Shown here one piece after another: positions 26,935 to 35,690 of a stretch of 64,000 nucleotides of DNA (position 1 is its first letter; each line of letters starts with the position of its first letter). The stretch covers positions 2,690,001 through 2,754,000 of the forward strand of contig NZ_JASTLC010000001.1 in NCBI RefSeq assembly GCF_030499575.1, given 5' to 3'. The notes beneath the pieces are model-generated. The model did no database searches. It had not been told where the DNA came from and saw only the letters and a program-made list of their open reading frames with translations. The stretch comes from Streptomyces sp. DG2A-72 (lineage in GTDB: Bacteria > Actinomycetota > Actinomycetes > Streptomycetales > Streptomycetaceae). Position numbers and translations under genes: made by a program.

Positions 26935-27963
26935 TCAGACCTGGCCGGCCTTCTCCAGGGCGGAGCAGCAGGTGTCGACGATCAGGCGGGTCACCACGTA
27001 CGGGTCGACGTTGGCGTTCGGGCGGCGGTCCTCGATGTAGCCCTTGCCGTCCTTCTCGACCTGCCACGGGATACGCACGGAGGCACCGCGGTTGGAGACG
27101 CCGTAGGAGTACTTGTCCCACGGGGCGGTCTCGTGCAGACCGGTCAGGCGGTCGTCGATGCCGGCGCCGTAGTTCTTGACGTGGTCGAGCGGCTTGGAGC
27201 CCTCACCGAGCGACTCGCAGGCGGTGATGATCGCGTCGTAGCCCTCGCGCATCGCCTTGGTGGAGAAGTTGGTGTGCGCGCCGGCGCCGTTCCAGTCGCC
27301 CTTGACCGGCTTCGGGTCGAGGGTGGCGGCGACGCCGAAGTCCTCGGCGGTGCGGTAGAGCAGCCAGCGGGCCACCCACAGGTGGTCGGAGACCTCCAGC
27401 GGGGAGACCGGGCCGACCTGGAACTCCCACTGGCCGGGCATGACCTCGGCGTTGATGCCGGAGATCGCGAGACCCGCCTTCAGGCAGTTGTCGAGGTGGG
27501 CCTCGACGACGTCACGGCCGAAGATCTCGTCGGCGCCGACACCGCAGTAGTAGCCGCCCTGCGGGGCCGGGAAGCCGCCCTTCGGGAAGCCGAGCGGGTA
27601 GCCGTCCTTGAAGAACGTGTACTCCTGCTCGATGCCGAAGATCGGCTCCTGGGCGGCGAACTTCTCGGCGACCTCGGTCAGCGCGGCGCGGGTGTTCGTG
27701 GCGTGCGGGGTGAGGTCGATGTTCAGGACCTCGCACATCACCAGGATGTCGTCGCCGCCGCGGATCGGGTCCGGGCAGGAGAAGACCGGCTTGAGCACGC
27801 AGTCCGAGGCGTGGCCCTCGGCCTGGTTCGTGGAGGACCCGTCGAAGCCCCAGATCGGCAGCTCGGCACCCTTGGCGTCGTCGGCCATGATCTTGGTCTT
27901 CGAACGCAGCTTGGCCGTCGGCTCGGTGCCGTCGATCCAGATGTACTCAGCCTTGAAGCTCAC
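26935..27963 (-). CDS. glnII: Glutamine synthetase type II (eukaryotic-type)
   Basis: A 342-residue GSII subunit, the octameric/decameric eukaryotic-like glutamine synthetase that streptomycetes hold in addition to GSI. Visible: DGSSTNQAEG near residue 39-48, active-site acids in FGIEQEYTFF near 109-118, AGLAISGINAEVMPGQWEFQ near 160-180, and the nucleotide-binding WNGAGAHTNFST near 224-236. GSII is not adenylylated in the GSI manner. GTG 27963 is chosen because it starts SFKAEYIWID as in relatives and has GAAGGATG upstream; the frame extends further. The array of GlnR half-sites upstream indicates nitrogen-responsive control together with glnA. Confidence 0.97.
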   Translation of the reverse strand: MSFKAEYIWIDGTEPTAKLRSKTKIMADDAKGAELPIWGFDGSSTNQAEGHASDCVLKPVFSCPDPIRGGDDILVMCEVLNIDLTPHATNTRAALTEVAEKFAAQEPIFGIEQEYTFFKDGYPLGFPKGGFPAPQGGYYCGVGADEIFGRDVVEAHLDNCLKAGLAISGINAEVMPGQWEFQVGPVSPLEVSDHLWVARWLLYRTAEDFGVAATLDPKPVKGDWNGAGAHTNFSTKAMREGYDAIITACESLGEGSKPLDHVKNYGAGIDDRLTGLHETAPWDKYSYGVSNRGASVRIPWQVEKDGKGYIEDRRPNANVDPYVVTRLIVDTCCSALEKAGQV

Positions 27964-28054
27964 GGGCCACATCCTTCGGGGTGGGTCTCTAGGCGCACTT
28001 GCGGGTGCTGCGGCGCTGCGGCACTGGGGCGCCGCTCTTGTTGCCCGCGAGCCT

Positions 28055-28103
28055 GTCAACAGGCGATTTCCCGATCATTGCTCGAATGTGAACCCCGTGT
28101 TAC
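28055..28103. promoter_or_regulatory. Candidate GlnR binding array upstream of glnII
   Basis: Read on the minus strand, half-sites occur at 11-bp steps: GTAAC (28099-28103), TTCAC (28088-28092), GCAAT (28077-28081), GAAAT (28066-28070) and TTGAC (28055-28059). Three fit the gTnAC/GaAAc pattern well and two are degenerate. The array begins about 90 bp upstream of the glnII start. It is less perfect than the glnA box but has the same periodicity. Confidence 0.65.
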
Positions 28104-28206
28104 CTGGTAGTGCTGTGATACGACACACGGTGTGAGGGCGCCCGCGCGCGGCAGGGCGCCGCGGGCGGGGCTCGTATGTGATGGGGTTGAGCAGTGCCAC
28201 GACGGT

Positions 28207-28656
28207 TCACTCGTCGCCGGCCGCCGCGTCCCGTACCGCGCCGAGAAACCCCTTGATCGCGGCCCGTTCCCCCTCGTCGTACGCCTGGAGCAGCTCCACC
28301 GCCCGGTCGATCAGTGGTCCGAAGAAGGCCCACCCGAGCTCGACCGCCCGCTCGTCCACCTCGACGACCACCTTGCGCCGGTCCTCCCGGCCGCGCACCC
28401 GCCGCACATGGCCGGCCCGCTCCAGCCGGTCGATGAGGGCCGTCGTCCCCGCCGAGTTCAGCCCGAGCGCGGCACCCAGCCGCCCGGCCGTCATCTCCTC
28501 GTCCGCCCGCGACGCGTCCATGAGGGCGATCAGGGCGCGCACATCGGTGGGGTGCATGCCGTTGCCGTGGGCGAACCGGGCACTGTGCAGCCCGAGTTCG
28601 ACAGCCACCGCGCGCAGCAGGTGGACGATCTCCATCTCGCCGCCCTGGTCCGTCAT
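28207..28656 (-). CDS. MarR-family transcriptional regulator
   Basis: A 149-residue MarR-type repressor. The winged helix spans about residues 30-100 (MTAGRLGAALGLNSAGTTAL recognition region, wing with RGREDRRKVVVEV), flanked by dimerisation helices at both ends. Such proteins bind palindromes as dimers and release on ligand binding. A strong AT-rich inverted repeat lies between this gene and the divergent alpha/beta hydrolase gene. Autoregulation and control of the hydrolase are therefore likely. ATG 28656 is 7 bases after GGAGGGG; the longer upstream frame would run into the divergent gene. Confidence 0.9.
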   Translation of the reverse strand: MTDQGGEMEIVHLLRAVAVELGLHSARFAHGNGMHPTDVRALIALMDASRADEEMTAGRLGAALGLNSAGTTALIDRLERAGHVRRVRGREDRRKVVVEVDERAVELGWAFFGPLIDRAVELLQAYDEGERAAIKGFLGAVRDAAAGDE

Positions 28657-28669
28657 ACGTCCCCTCCGG

Positions 28670-28712
28670 CTATTATCTCGCTCAACGATAATCTCGCTAA
28701 ACGAGATAATAG
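28670..28712. promoter_or_regulatory. MarR-type operator between divergent genes
   Basis: Perfect 11-bp outer arms CTATTATCTCG (28670-28680) and CGAGATAATAG (28702-28712) flank a third related half-site (ATAATCTCG near 28688-28696), giving overlapping inverted and direct repeats. AT-rich sequence here stands out in a GC-rich genome. It covers the gap between the MarR start and the hydrolase ribosome site, so one bound dimer pair could block both promoters. Confidence 0.75.
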
Positions 28713-28720
28713 GGGGTCTC

Positions 28721-29578
28721 ATGAGTGCCGCGTACGACAGGGACGGCTTCCTGGCGGCGTACGACAAGGTCATCGCCAAGTGGCCCGCCGAGCGGGAGGC
28801 GGTGACGGTGCCGACGCCGTACGGCATGACGTACGTCAACCTGTGCGGCCCGCGTGACGCTCCCCCGCTCGTGCTCCTGCCGGGCGGCGGGGGAGCGACC
28901 TCCGCATCCTGGTTCGCCCAGGTCGTCGACCTCGCACGCACACGGCGGGTCTGCGCCGTCGACCTGATCGGCGCCCCGGGCCGCAGTACGGCGGACGGCG
29001 ACCGTCGCCTTCGCACGGTCGACGACCTCGAGGCCTGGCTGCACGCCCTGCTCGACGGCTTGGGGATCGAGGAGGCCGACCTCGGCGGCCATTCGTACGG
29101 CGCCTGGATCGCCCTGCACTACGCTCTGCGCGCGCCGGTCCGCGTACGCCGTCTGTTCCTCCTCGACCCGACCGGCTGCTTCGCCGGGTTCAAGGCGGCG
29201 TATCTGCTGAAGGCGCTGCCGATGCTGCTACGGCCCACACCGCGCCGAGTGCGCGCCTTCCTGGACTGGGAGACCGGGGGTGTACCGCTCGACCCCGACT
29301 GGCTGCGCCTCCAAGAGACGGCCGCCGGCTTCCCCTCCGTGAAGCCGGTGAGCGGTCCGCGTCCGGCGAAGGACGCGCTGCGGGGTCTCGACATGCCGGT
29401 CCTGCTGCTCCTGGCCGGGAGCAGCAGGACCCATGACACGTACGAAGTGGCGGAGCGGGCGGGTGCGGTGCTGCCGCGCGCTGAGACGGAGGTGCTGAGC
29501 GATGTCTCGCATCACGCGCTGCCGCAGGCGGCACCCGCCGAACTGGTCCGCCGCCTCACCGAATTCCTGCGCTCCTGA
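28721..29578 (+). CDS. Alpha/beta hydrolase, probable MarR target
   Basis: A 285-residue alpha/beta-hydrolase. The oxyanion-hole block LLPGGGGATSASWF is near residue 51, the nucleophile elbow GGHSYGAW near 122-129, a catalytic Asp in the late strand region near 235 and the catalytic His in SDVSHHALP near 260. Relatives include haloalkane-dehalogenase-like and epoxide-hydrolase-like enzymes and carboxylesterases; the substrate is unknown. AGGGGG lies 5 bases before the ATG. It is divergent from the MarR gene across a palindromic operator, which suggests induction by a small, perhaps toxic, compound. Confidence 0.86.
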   Translation: MSAAYDRDGFLAAYDKVIAKWPAEREAVTVPTPYGMTYVNLCGPRDAPPLVLLPGGGGATSASWFAQVVDLARTRRVCAVDLIGAPGRSTADGDRRLRTVDDLEAWLHALLDGLGIEEADLGGHSYGAWIALHYALRAPVRVRRLFLLDPTGCFAGFKAAYLLKALPMLLRPTPRRVRAFLDWETGGVPLDPDWLRLQETAAGFPSVKPVSGPRPAKDALRGLDMPVLLLLAGSSRTHDTYEVAERAGAVLPRAETEVLSDVSHHALPQAAPAELVRRLTEFLRS

Positions 29579-29581
29579 GCA

Positions 29582-30103
29582 TCACCCCACCTTCTCGATC
29601 ACGGCCCGGCGGATCGGGAACTTGCCGGGCTCGCGCACCTGCTCGAACGCCGCGTTGTTCAGCAGCGCACAGCTGCCGGAGACCGAAGTGACCTCCACCG
29701 TCGTGGACTTGTTGTTGTCCAGGCTGGTGACCTTCAGCCTCGTACCCGCCGGGAACTGATTGCTGGACGCGGCCGGGGCACCGCCCTCGCCGGACAAGGT
29801 GACCGTGGAGCCGTTGCCCACCTGCTCGCCGGATGCGGCGGCGCGGCCACCGGCGTTGCCTGCGGGTGCGGTCGCGGTCTGCGAGGGTTGCGCGTTCTGC
29901 TGACCGTTCTGCGCCGGCTGCGTCGCCTGGGAGCCCTGAGCCGACTCCCCAACGACACAGCCCGACGCCTCCTGCTGCACCTTGATCTGCGCGATGAACC
30001 GCTCGTTGTCGCCGAGGGCGGTGGCGAGACCCTGACAGACACCCGATTCGGCGGCGGTCTGCGCGTCGTTCGAGGCGCTCGCCAGAGTTCTCCTACGCGA
30101 CAT
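29582..30103 (-). CDS. Protein with Gln/Ala/Ser-rich linker and RlpA-like double-psi beta-barrel C-terminus
   Basis: A 173-residue protein. The first 55 residues include CQGLATALGDNERF and one later cysteine. Residues about 57-105 are a low-complexity Gln/Ala/Gly/Ser/Thr linker. The C-terminal 70 residues (FPAGTRLKVTSLDNNKS, VEVTSVSGSCALLNNAAFEQ, KFPIRRAVIEKVG) look like the RlpA/expansin double-psi beta barrel, in which the order VxVxDRGP normally appears; the catalytic Asp is not evident. No signal peptide is visible from this start, which is odd for an RlpA-like protein. AGGAGG precedes the ATG at 30103. Stops of this gene and the hydrolase gene are 3 bp apart. Confidence 0.68.
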   Translation of the reverse strand: MSRRRTLASASNDAQTAAESGVCQGLATALGDNERFIAQIKVQQEASGCVVGESAQGSQATQPAQNGQQNAQPSQTATAPAGNAGGRAAASGEQVGNGSTVTLSGEGGAPAASSNQFPAGTRLKVTSLDNNKSTTVEVTSVSGSCALLNNAAFEQVREPGKFPIRRAVIEKVG

Positions 30104-30240
30104 ACGCGCCTCCTGAAGCGGTCGGGGAGCGTACGTCGCTATGTACGAGATACCGAACGATGTCACTCAGTAGTTACAGGAGCCAGCTGAAGTAACCTAC
30201 GTCACACCGGAGTTGGGACGATCCGGCGGTGAAATCGGGC

Positions 30241-30609
30241 CTAGCGGGACAGGGCGTCACGTACGGCGTCGTCCGTGCGGGCGACGACCGCCGTGCCGTC
30301 GTCCGCCGTGATGATCGGCCGCTGGATCAGCTTGGGATGCTCGGCCAGTGCCGTGATCCAGCGGTCGCGTGAAGTCTCGTCCCGCGCCCACTCCTTGAGG
30401 CCCAGCTCCTTGCCGACGGCCTCCTGGGTGCGGGTGATGTCCCAGGGTTCCAGACCGAGACGGGTAAGTACGGCCTTGATCTCGTCCTCGCTCGGTACGT
30501 CCTCCAGGTAGCGGCGGACGGTGTATTCGGCGCCCTCGTCGTCGAGCAGTTTCACGGCGCTGCGGCACTTCGAGCAGGCGGGGTTGATCCAGATCTCCAT
30601 GGGCCCCAC
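30241..30609 (-). CDS. ArsC/Spx-family thioredoxin-fold protein
   Basis: A 122-residue ArsC-family protein. The motif INPACSKCRSAVKLL near residues 8-22 holds the reactive cysteine (Cys12) and a second cysteine at 15 (CxxC), and LIQRPIITADDG near 94-105 contains the conserved Arg-Pro. Glutaredoxin-coupled arsenate reductases and the redox regulator Spx share this fold, so arsenate reduction is possible but not certain; no ars genes adjoin. GTG 30609 is favoured because GGAGGAG is 5 bases upstream; ATG 30600 is the usual annotated position in relatives. Confidence 0.85.
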   Translation of the reverse strand: MGPMEIWINPACSKCRSAVKLLDDEGAEYTVRRYLEDVPSEDEIKAVLTRLGLEPWDITRTQEAVGKELGLKEWARDETSRDRWITALAEHPKLIQRPIITADDGTAVVARTDDAVRDALSR

Positions 30610-30788
30610 GGTAGCTCCTCCGAGTGCCCGGAAAACCCGTCTTCCACCTGCGTCACAGCACCACCGAAAGCCCTTGTGGCCAGGGGCTTTTGTCAGTGGC
30701 AGACGCTAGAATAGAAGCAGTGTTCGAGGGTGTCGCCGAGGCCGCCGAAGTCCCCGGACGAGACCCTGACCGCGACAGGAGGATGCCT

Positions 30789-31097
30789 GTGCCCGCTGCC
30801 GCACTGAAGCCGAAGCCGACGCAGTCCACTGCGAAGCGCCCCGTCCTGCTCGACCTGCCGTACGAACCCGTGGAGAAGCGCCCGTTGCCGCCGGGCCGTC
30901 CCCGCGAGTGGTATGTCACACACAACCGCCGCCTCAAGGCCATGCGCCTCGCCATCGCCCTGCTCGACTCGGGTGTGTATATGCCGAACCAGGCCCGCAA
31001 CGAGACGATACGGAGCACCGCGGAACTCATCGGCGTCCACCCGCCGTCGGACACGACGTGCCATATGGTCCGGGCGTTCATGCGTTACTCGAGGTGA
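30789..31097 (+). CDS. Small conserved-looking protein, unknown function
   Basis: About 102 residues, with a Pro/Lys-rich N-terminal third and a compact C-terminal part (REWYVTHNRRLKAMRLAIAL, then IRSTAELIGVHPPSDTTCHM) that resembles a small helical, possibly nucleic-acid-related domain. Charge is net basic. No family recognised. AGGAGG is 6 bases before GTG 30789; the ATG at 30783 is too close to the ribosome site. It lies divergent from the ArsC-like gene with 179 bp between starts. Codon use fits the neighbours. Confidence 0.72.
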   Translation: MPAAALKPKPTQSTAKRPVLLDLPYEPVEKRPLPPGRPREWYVTHNRRLKAMRLAIALLDSGVYMPNQARNETIRSTAELIGVHPPSDTTCHMVRAFMRYSR

Positions 31098-31414
31098 GCC
31101 CTCGCGCCGGGTGCCGTGTGCTGTTCGGCGCCCGGCGTTGGGCTTGCCGTCTGGGGAGCTGCCGCCCCCAGGCCCCCGCTTCGGCCTGAACGACCTCGTC
31201 CTCAAACTCCCCCCACTATCGGCTTCGCTCGGCTCGCGCGGGAGGTACCTCCATCGCCCCCGCTCGGCTCGGCTCGGCCGAAAGGCACTGCACCTCACCA
31301 GCCGGCCTGATCCAAACGCCAGGGCCCAGCCCACGCAGGTGTACCTGGCACCACCTCCCGGTCCGGGCCCTTACCCCAGTGACCGGCCCTGTCCGCTCGG
31401 CCAGACTGACAGGC
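31098..31414. other. 317-bp intergenic stretch with degenerate repeat-like segments
   Basis: No gene is supported here. Two stretches look like remnants of dispersed streptomycete intergenic sequence: GTCTGGGGAGCTGCCGCCCC near 31150 followed by CGCTTCGGCCTGAACGACCTC, and a region of CTCGGCTCGGCTCGGC with CTCGGCTTCG near 31215-31275. Short direct repeats of CTCGG make it low in complexity. The promoter of the sensor kinase gene should lie at its right end, but I cannot place -10/-35 boxes. Confidence 0.45.
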
Positions 31415-32686
31415 ATGGACATCGACACGAGCACGACGAATGATGCCGCGCGCTCTGGGGCGCGGGGCATGGGACTGGCGGCGGTGCGGGGGCTCGGGCT
31501 CTCGCTGGTGGTGTTGCCGGGGGCGATCCTCTGTTACGTGCTGGCCGTGGTGTCCATCGCGCTCATCCCGATCGGGGTCGGCATCGTCACCACGCCCTGG
31601 GTGCTCACCGGAGTGCGGGCCTTCGCGGACTGGCGGCGCGTTCTGGCGGCAAAGTGGTGCGGGGTGCGGATCCCGTCGGCGTACCGGCCGGTCCCGAAGG
31701 ACGCCAATCCGTGGACCCGTACCTTCACGATGCTCCGGGACCCGGCGACCTGGCGGGACCTGCTGTGGCTGAACGTCGACATGACCGCGGGCTACATCAC
31801 CGCGTTCCTGCCGGCCGCGCTGCTCATCTACCCCCTGGAGGGACTCGCCGTGGCGGCCGGGCTGTGGCGAGTGCTCCCCGACGGCTACTGGTACGGATTC
31901 GTACAGGTCACCGGGCAGGCCTCCGCACTCGGCGCGGGCGTACTGGGCCTCGTCCTCCTCTTCTTCGCCCACTTCTTCAACACGCGGCTGCTGACGGTCC
32001 ACTTCCGGCTCACCCGGGCCGTCCTCGCCCCCAACGAGGGCGAACTCGCCGAGCGGGTCCGGGTTCTCACCGAGACCCGGCGTGACGCCGTCGACACCTC
32101 CGCCGCCGAACTGCGCCGCATCGAGCGCGATCTGCACGACGGGGCGCAGGCCCGGCTGGTCGCCATGGGCATGGACCTGGGCACGATCGAGATGCTGCTC
32201 GACAAGGACCCGGAGCAGGCCAGGCAACTCCTCGCGCAGGCCCGCAAGTCCTCCGTCGAGGCCCTCGCCGAACTGCGCGACCTGGTCCGCGGCATCCATC
32301 CGCCGGTGCTGGCCGAGCGCGGCCTCGGCGACGCCGTACGGGCTCTGGCGCTGCGGCTGCCGGTGCCGACCGAGGTGACGGTGGAGCTGCCCGGGCGGGC
32401 GGACGAACCCGTCGAGTCGGCGGCCTACTTCGCGATCAGCGAGGTGCTCACCAACGCGGTCAAGCACGCCGACGCCGACCGGATCTATGTCGACCTCCAC
32501 CACACCGACGGCATGCTGCGGACCTCGGTCACCGACAACGGCAAGGGCGGCGCGATCATCGGCGCCGGTTCGGGTCTGGCCGGAGTGGAGCGCCGACTGG
32601 GTACATTCGACGGCGTCCTGGCCGTCAGCAGTCCCGCGGGCGGTCCCACCATGGTCACCATGGAGATCCCTTGCGCGTTGTCCTAG
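31415..32686 (+). CDS. NarL-type sensor histidine kinase with four-helix membrane sensor
   Basis: A 423-residue kinase. Residues 1-200 hold a conserved streptomycete sensor module with about four membrane helices (30-62, 122-150, 165-187 are clear). The HisKA_3 dimerisation segment has phospho-accepting His241 in RRIERDLHDGAQARLVAMG. The ATPase domain follows, with NAVKHADA (N box), DNGKGG (G1) and GSGLAGVERRL (G2). It forms an operon with the response regulator, whose TTG start lies inside its 3' end (16-bp overlap). Signal unknown; membrane or wall stress is common for this class. Confidence 0.92.
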   Translation: MDIDTSTTNDAARSGARGMGLAAVRGLGLSLVVLPGAILCYVLAVVSIALIPIGVGIVTTPWVLTGVRAFADWRRVLAAKWCGVRIPSAYRPVPKDANPWTRTFTMLRDPATWRDLLWLNVDMTAGYITAFLPAALLIYPLEGLAVAAGLWRVLPDGYWYGFVQVTGQASALGAGVLGLVLLFFAHFFNTRLLTVHFRLTRAVLAPNEGELAERVRVLTETRRDAVDTSAAELRRIERDLHDGAQARLVAMGMDLGTIEMLLDKDPEQARQLLAQARKSSVEALAELRDLVRGIHPPVLAERGLGDAVRALALRLPVPTEVTVELPGRADEPVESAAYFAISEVLTNAVKHADADRIYVDLHHTDGMLRTSVTDNGKGGAIIGAGSGLAGVERRLGTFDGVLAVSSPAGGPTMVTMEIPCALS

Positions 32687-33324
32687 CCGAAGACCTGTTC
32701 CTGCTGCGCGACGGACTGGTCCGGCTGTTGCAGGCCTACGACTTCGAGATCGCCGCGGCCGTCGAGACGGGCCCCGAGCTGGCCCGCGCGCTGGCCGAGC
32801 TGGAGCCGGACGTCGCCGTCGTCGACGTACGCCTGCCGCCGACCCACACCGACGAGGGCCTGCAGTGCGCGCTCCAGGCCCGGCGGGACAGACCCGGGCT
32901 GCCGGTGCTGGTGCTCTCCCAGCACGTGGAGCAGCTGTACGCGCGTGAGCTGCTCGCCGACGGCAGCGGCGCGGTCGGGTATCTGCTGAAGGACCGGGTG
33001 TTCGACGCGGATCAGTTCGTGGACGCCGTACGACGGGTCGCGGCGGGCGGTACGGCGATGGACCCGCAGGTGATCCAGCAGCTGCTGTCGCGGCGGGAGG
33101 CCGACGACCGGCCGCTGGGGCGGCTCACGGCCCGTGAGCGGGAGGTGCTGGAGCTGATGGCGCAGGGCCGCTCGAACGCGGCGATCGCGGCGCAGCTCGT
33201 GGTGACCGAGCGGGCGATCGCCAAACACACCTCAAATATCTTCGCGAAGCTGGGACTCGAGGTTTCGGACGACGACAACCGCCGTGTCCTGGCGGTTCTC
33301 GCCTATCTGGACCACGGACACTGA
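32671..33324 (+). CDS. LuxR/NarL-type response regulator
   Basis: A 217-residue regulator with a receiver (1-120) and a LuxR helix-turn-helix (about 145-205). The acidic pair is Glu7-Asp8, phospho-acceptor Asp52 lies in AVVDVRLPP, and Lys107 in YLLKDRV matches the conserved lysine. The DNA-binding part reads [22 protein letters not shown], a textbook signature. The TTG start at 32671, 5 bases after GGAG, overlaps the kinase gene and implies translational coupling. Its cognate partner is the upstream kinase. A hairpin follows 14 bp after the stop, closing the operon. Confidence 0.94.
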   Translation: MRVVLAEDLFLLRDGLVRLLQAYDFEIAAAVETGPELARALAELEPDVAVVDVRLPPTHTDEGLQCALQARRDRPGLPVLVLSQHVEQLYARELLADGSGAVGYLLKDRVFDADQFVDAVRRVAAGGTAMDPQVIQQLLSRREADDRPLGRLTAREREVLELMAQGRSNAAIAAQLVVTERAIAKHTSNIFAKLGLEVSDDDNRRVLAVLAYLDHGH

Positions 33325-33337
33325 TCCTGGGCGATCA

Positions 33338-33364
33338 CAACTCCCGCGCTTTGTGGGGGAGTTG
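33338..33364 (+). terminator. Hairpin after the two-component operon
   Basis: Perfect 8-bp arms CAACTCCC (33338-33345) and GGGAGTTG (33357-33364) with an 11-base loop, 14 bp after the response regulator stop and before the DUF1996 gene. Confidence 0.7.
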
Positions 33365-33499
33365 AGGGCGAATTGTCTCTTCAGTCTCTCATCAATTCCT
33401 GAGACGGCTGAACACTCCTGGGACCTCCTGCGTATGGATGGGAGCCGCTTCACTCCTGTCGGGCGTCTCGCTGCCCCGCAAGGAAGTCAGAGGAGTTCC

Positions 33500-35053
33500 A
33501 TGGGACGCAACACACGAAAACGCCGTACGCCGCTGGCCACCAAGGCCATAGCCGCATCGGCGGCCCTAGCGCTCGGTGGGGGCGGGCTGATCTGGGCCAA
33601 CTTCTATGCCTCTGCGCATGAGGAGAACTCATACGGAAACCAGACCAGGTCGGCCGGCGCCCAAGTCGCGACGATCAACTGCCCTGACGTCGGTCAGGAG
33701 CTGAACGACGTGCCCGAGGGTGCGCGCTCCGGCGTCGCCAAGGAGCTGGCGCTGCTCGACCAGCAGATCACGGACGCCTACTCGCGTCTCGCCTCGACGC
33801 GCCAGGCCCAGGCAGGGGACACGGGCTTCGTCAACAACGCCATCCTCGGCCCGCTGAAGTCCAAGCGGGTCGCCACGCTCGACCGGATCGGCATCAACAT
33901 CAACCGCGTCGGCGGCAAGGCTCCGCAGGGTCTCGACCAGCTCGCCGAGTGCCAGGGCGTCCCGGCCGAACAGCCGGAGACCAACGACGGCAACGGCGGG
34001 GACCAGAACAACGACGGTCAGGACCAGGGCCAGGACCAGGGCGACGGTCAGGACCAAGGTGATGGTCAGGACCAGGGCCAGGACAACGGTCTGGACCCGG
34101 TACCCGAGGGCAACGGAGGTCAGGCCGGCAACGGCCCGGTGGCCGACGACTTCGTCAACATCGAGGACGTCCAACCGGGCTCCCGCAACCTGCCGAACGG
34201 TCTGGCCGCGAACGGGGACACCGGTTCCACCGGTACCTTCACTACAGAGTGCGGTACCAACGCGAACAACCTGTTCAACAGCGACAACATCATCGTCGCC
34301 CCAGGTGTCGACAACGGCGCGCACCACACGCACGACTACGTCGGCAACCAGGGCAACAACGCCTTCGCCAGCGACGATGACCTGGCCAACGCCGAAACCA
34401 CGTGCCAGAACCAGGCCGACAAGTCCACCTACTACTGGCCGGTGCTCAGGCTCCAGGACGGCACCGACGAGTTCGACGCCAACGACGCGGGCGGTGGCGC
34501 CGAAGGCAACGTTGGCACGATCCTGGAGGCCAGCCAGGCGGAGATCAAGTTCGTCGGCAACAAGCAGAGCGACGTCGTCGCGATGCCGAAGTTCCTGCGC
34601 ATCATCACCGGTGACGCCAAGGCCTTCACCAACGGTCTCGCGAACGCCAACACCTCGTTCAGCTGCACCGGCTTCGAGGACCGGCAGGCGACGGACAAGT
34701 ACGTGATCTGCCCCGAGGGCAGCTCGGTCGTGCGGACGTCCAACTTCCAGAGCTGCTGGGACGGCCAGAACATCGACAGCGCCAACCACCGTGACCACGT
34801 GGCGTTCGTCCAGGAAGACGGCAGCTGCGCGAACGGCTTCCAGGCCATCCCACAGCTCCAGATCCGCCTGGTGTACGACGTGCCGGCCCCGACCGTCGAG
34901 AACGGTCAGGTGCAGAACGCGTACGCGGTGGACGGGTTCCCGGAGCAGTTGCACAAGCCGATCACCGACCACAACGACTTCATCAACGTCATGGACGAGG
35001 ACTTGATGAACCAGGTGGTCGAGTGCATCAACTCCGGCCAGGAATGCCAGTAG
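33500..35053 (+). CDS. Secreted DUF1996 domain protein
   Basis: A 517-residue exported protein. A basic start ([10 protein letters not shown]) and hydrophobic segment (about 14-34) form a signal peptide or anchor. A helical region with a [13 protein letters not shown] segment follows. A striking Asp/Gln/Gly linker (about 165-205) repeats [13 protein letters not shown] units. The DUF1996 domain (about 215-515) contains HHTHDYVGN near 275, a His cluster that suggests metal binding, and several cysteine pairs. DUF1996 is common in fungi and streptomycetes and has no settled function. GAGGAG is 5 bases before the ATG at 33500. A strong hairpin follows the stop. Confidence 0.87.
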   Translation: MGRNTRKRRTPLATKAIAASAALALGGGGLIWANFYASAHEENSYGNQTRSAGAQVATINCPDVGQELNDVPEGARSGVAKELALLDQQITDAYSRLASTRQAQAGDTGFVNNAILGPLKSKRVATLDRIGININRVGGKAPQGLDQLAECQGVPAEQPETNDGNGGDQNNDGQDQGQDQGDGQDQGDGQDQGQDNGLDPVPEGNGGQAGNGPVADDFVNIEDVQPGSRNLPNGLAANGDTGSTGTFTTECGTNANNLFNSDNIIVAPGVDNGAHHTHDYVGNQGNNAFASDDDLANAETTCQNQADKSTYYWPVLRLQDGTDEFDANDAGGGAEGNVGTILEASQAEIKFVGNKQSDVVAMPKFLRIITGDAKAFTNGLANANTSFSCTGFEDRQATDKYVICPEGSSVVRTSNFQSCWDGQNIDSANHRDHVAFVQEDGSCANGFQAIPQLQIRLVYDVPAPTVENGQVQNAYAVDGFPEQLHKPITDHNDFINVMDEDLMNQVVECINSGQECQ

Positions 35054-35079
35054 CACTCAGCCGGTAACGCCTCATCAGG

Positions 35080-35111
35080 AAGCCGGCGGTGGGAGATCCC
35101 ACCGCCGGCTT
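35080..35111. terminator. Bidirectional hairpin between DUF1996 and lipoprotein genes
   Basis: Perfect 15-bp arms AAGCCGGCGGTGGGA (35080-35094) and TCCCACCGCCGGCTT (35097-35111), followed by TTTCG on the plus strand. It serves two convergent genes (stops at 35053 and 35148). Confidence 0.88.
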
Positions 35112-35147
35112 TCGCATGCCCGAGTCTGTTGCCCGAGTCTGTGCGGG

Positions 35148-35573
35148 TCAGCCTTTGTGGGAGGCGGAGTGGCCGTCCGAATGACCGGAGTGGTCGGTAC
35201 CTATCTCTATGTCGCCGCCCAGATCGCCCTGCAGCGACGTCATGACGTCCTCGTGGCCGACGGCGACCCACTTGCGGCCGACGAGGTAGTAGCCGCCGTA
35301 GTCCTTGGCCGTGTTGATCCACTCGCGCTGGCCGCGGTCGGTGGCGAAGGTGGCGAGGACGTACTTCTCCTTGCCGGTCTTGCACAGGGCCTGGCGGATC
35401 TCGTCGGCGTCCGTCTGCATGTCCGGCTTGCACTTCACCTCGGCGGCCAGGTGCTCCAGGCTCCCGGTCGCCGTCTCCGGTACGGCCGCCTGGTCATCGC
35501 CGGAGCCGCAGCCCGTCAGCGCCAGTGCCGCCGCCGCGCCGACGAGCGCGAGCATCGGTCGGGTCAACCTCAT
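35148..35573 (-). CDS. Putative lipoprotein, unknown function
   Basis: A 141-residue precursor with a lipoprotein signal peptide: MRLTRPMLALVGAAAALAL followed by the lipobox LTGC, so the mature protein would start at the acylated Cys near residue 22. The remaining 120 residues are acidic to neutral, with a pair of Cys (VKCKPDMQTD, ALCKTGKEKY) and an FATDRGQREWINTAKDYGG block. The His-rich tail DHSGHSDGHSASHKG could bind metal. No domain recognised. GGAGGAACAG lies upstream of the ATG. It is convergent with the DUF1996 gene and divergent from the TPR gene. Confidence 0.8.
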   Translation of the reverse strand: MRLTRPMLALVGAAAALALTGCGSGDDQAAVPETATGSLEHLAAEVKCKPDMQTDADEIRQALCKTGKEKYVLATFATDRGQREWINTAKDYGGYYLVGRKWVAVGHEDVMTSLQGDLGGDIEIGTDHSGHSDGHSASHKG

Positions 35574-35690
35574 CTGTTCCTCCGGTACGGGCATAGGTAG
35601 GGCACATGCCGAAGTCGGATACGGCTCCCGCGTGCGAAGCACTCAAAATGATCGGTGCCACACCGGACACACCTGTGCGAAGGTATGCCG

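Noticed and set aside
31098..31414. Insertion sequence or attachment site in the 317-bp gap
   Set aside because: No terminal inverted repeats, target duplication or transposase frame; only low-complexity CTCGG runs and degenerate repeat-like sequence.
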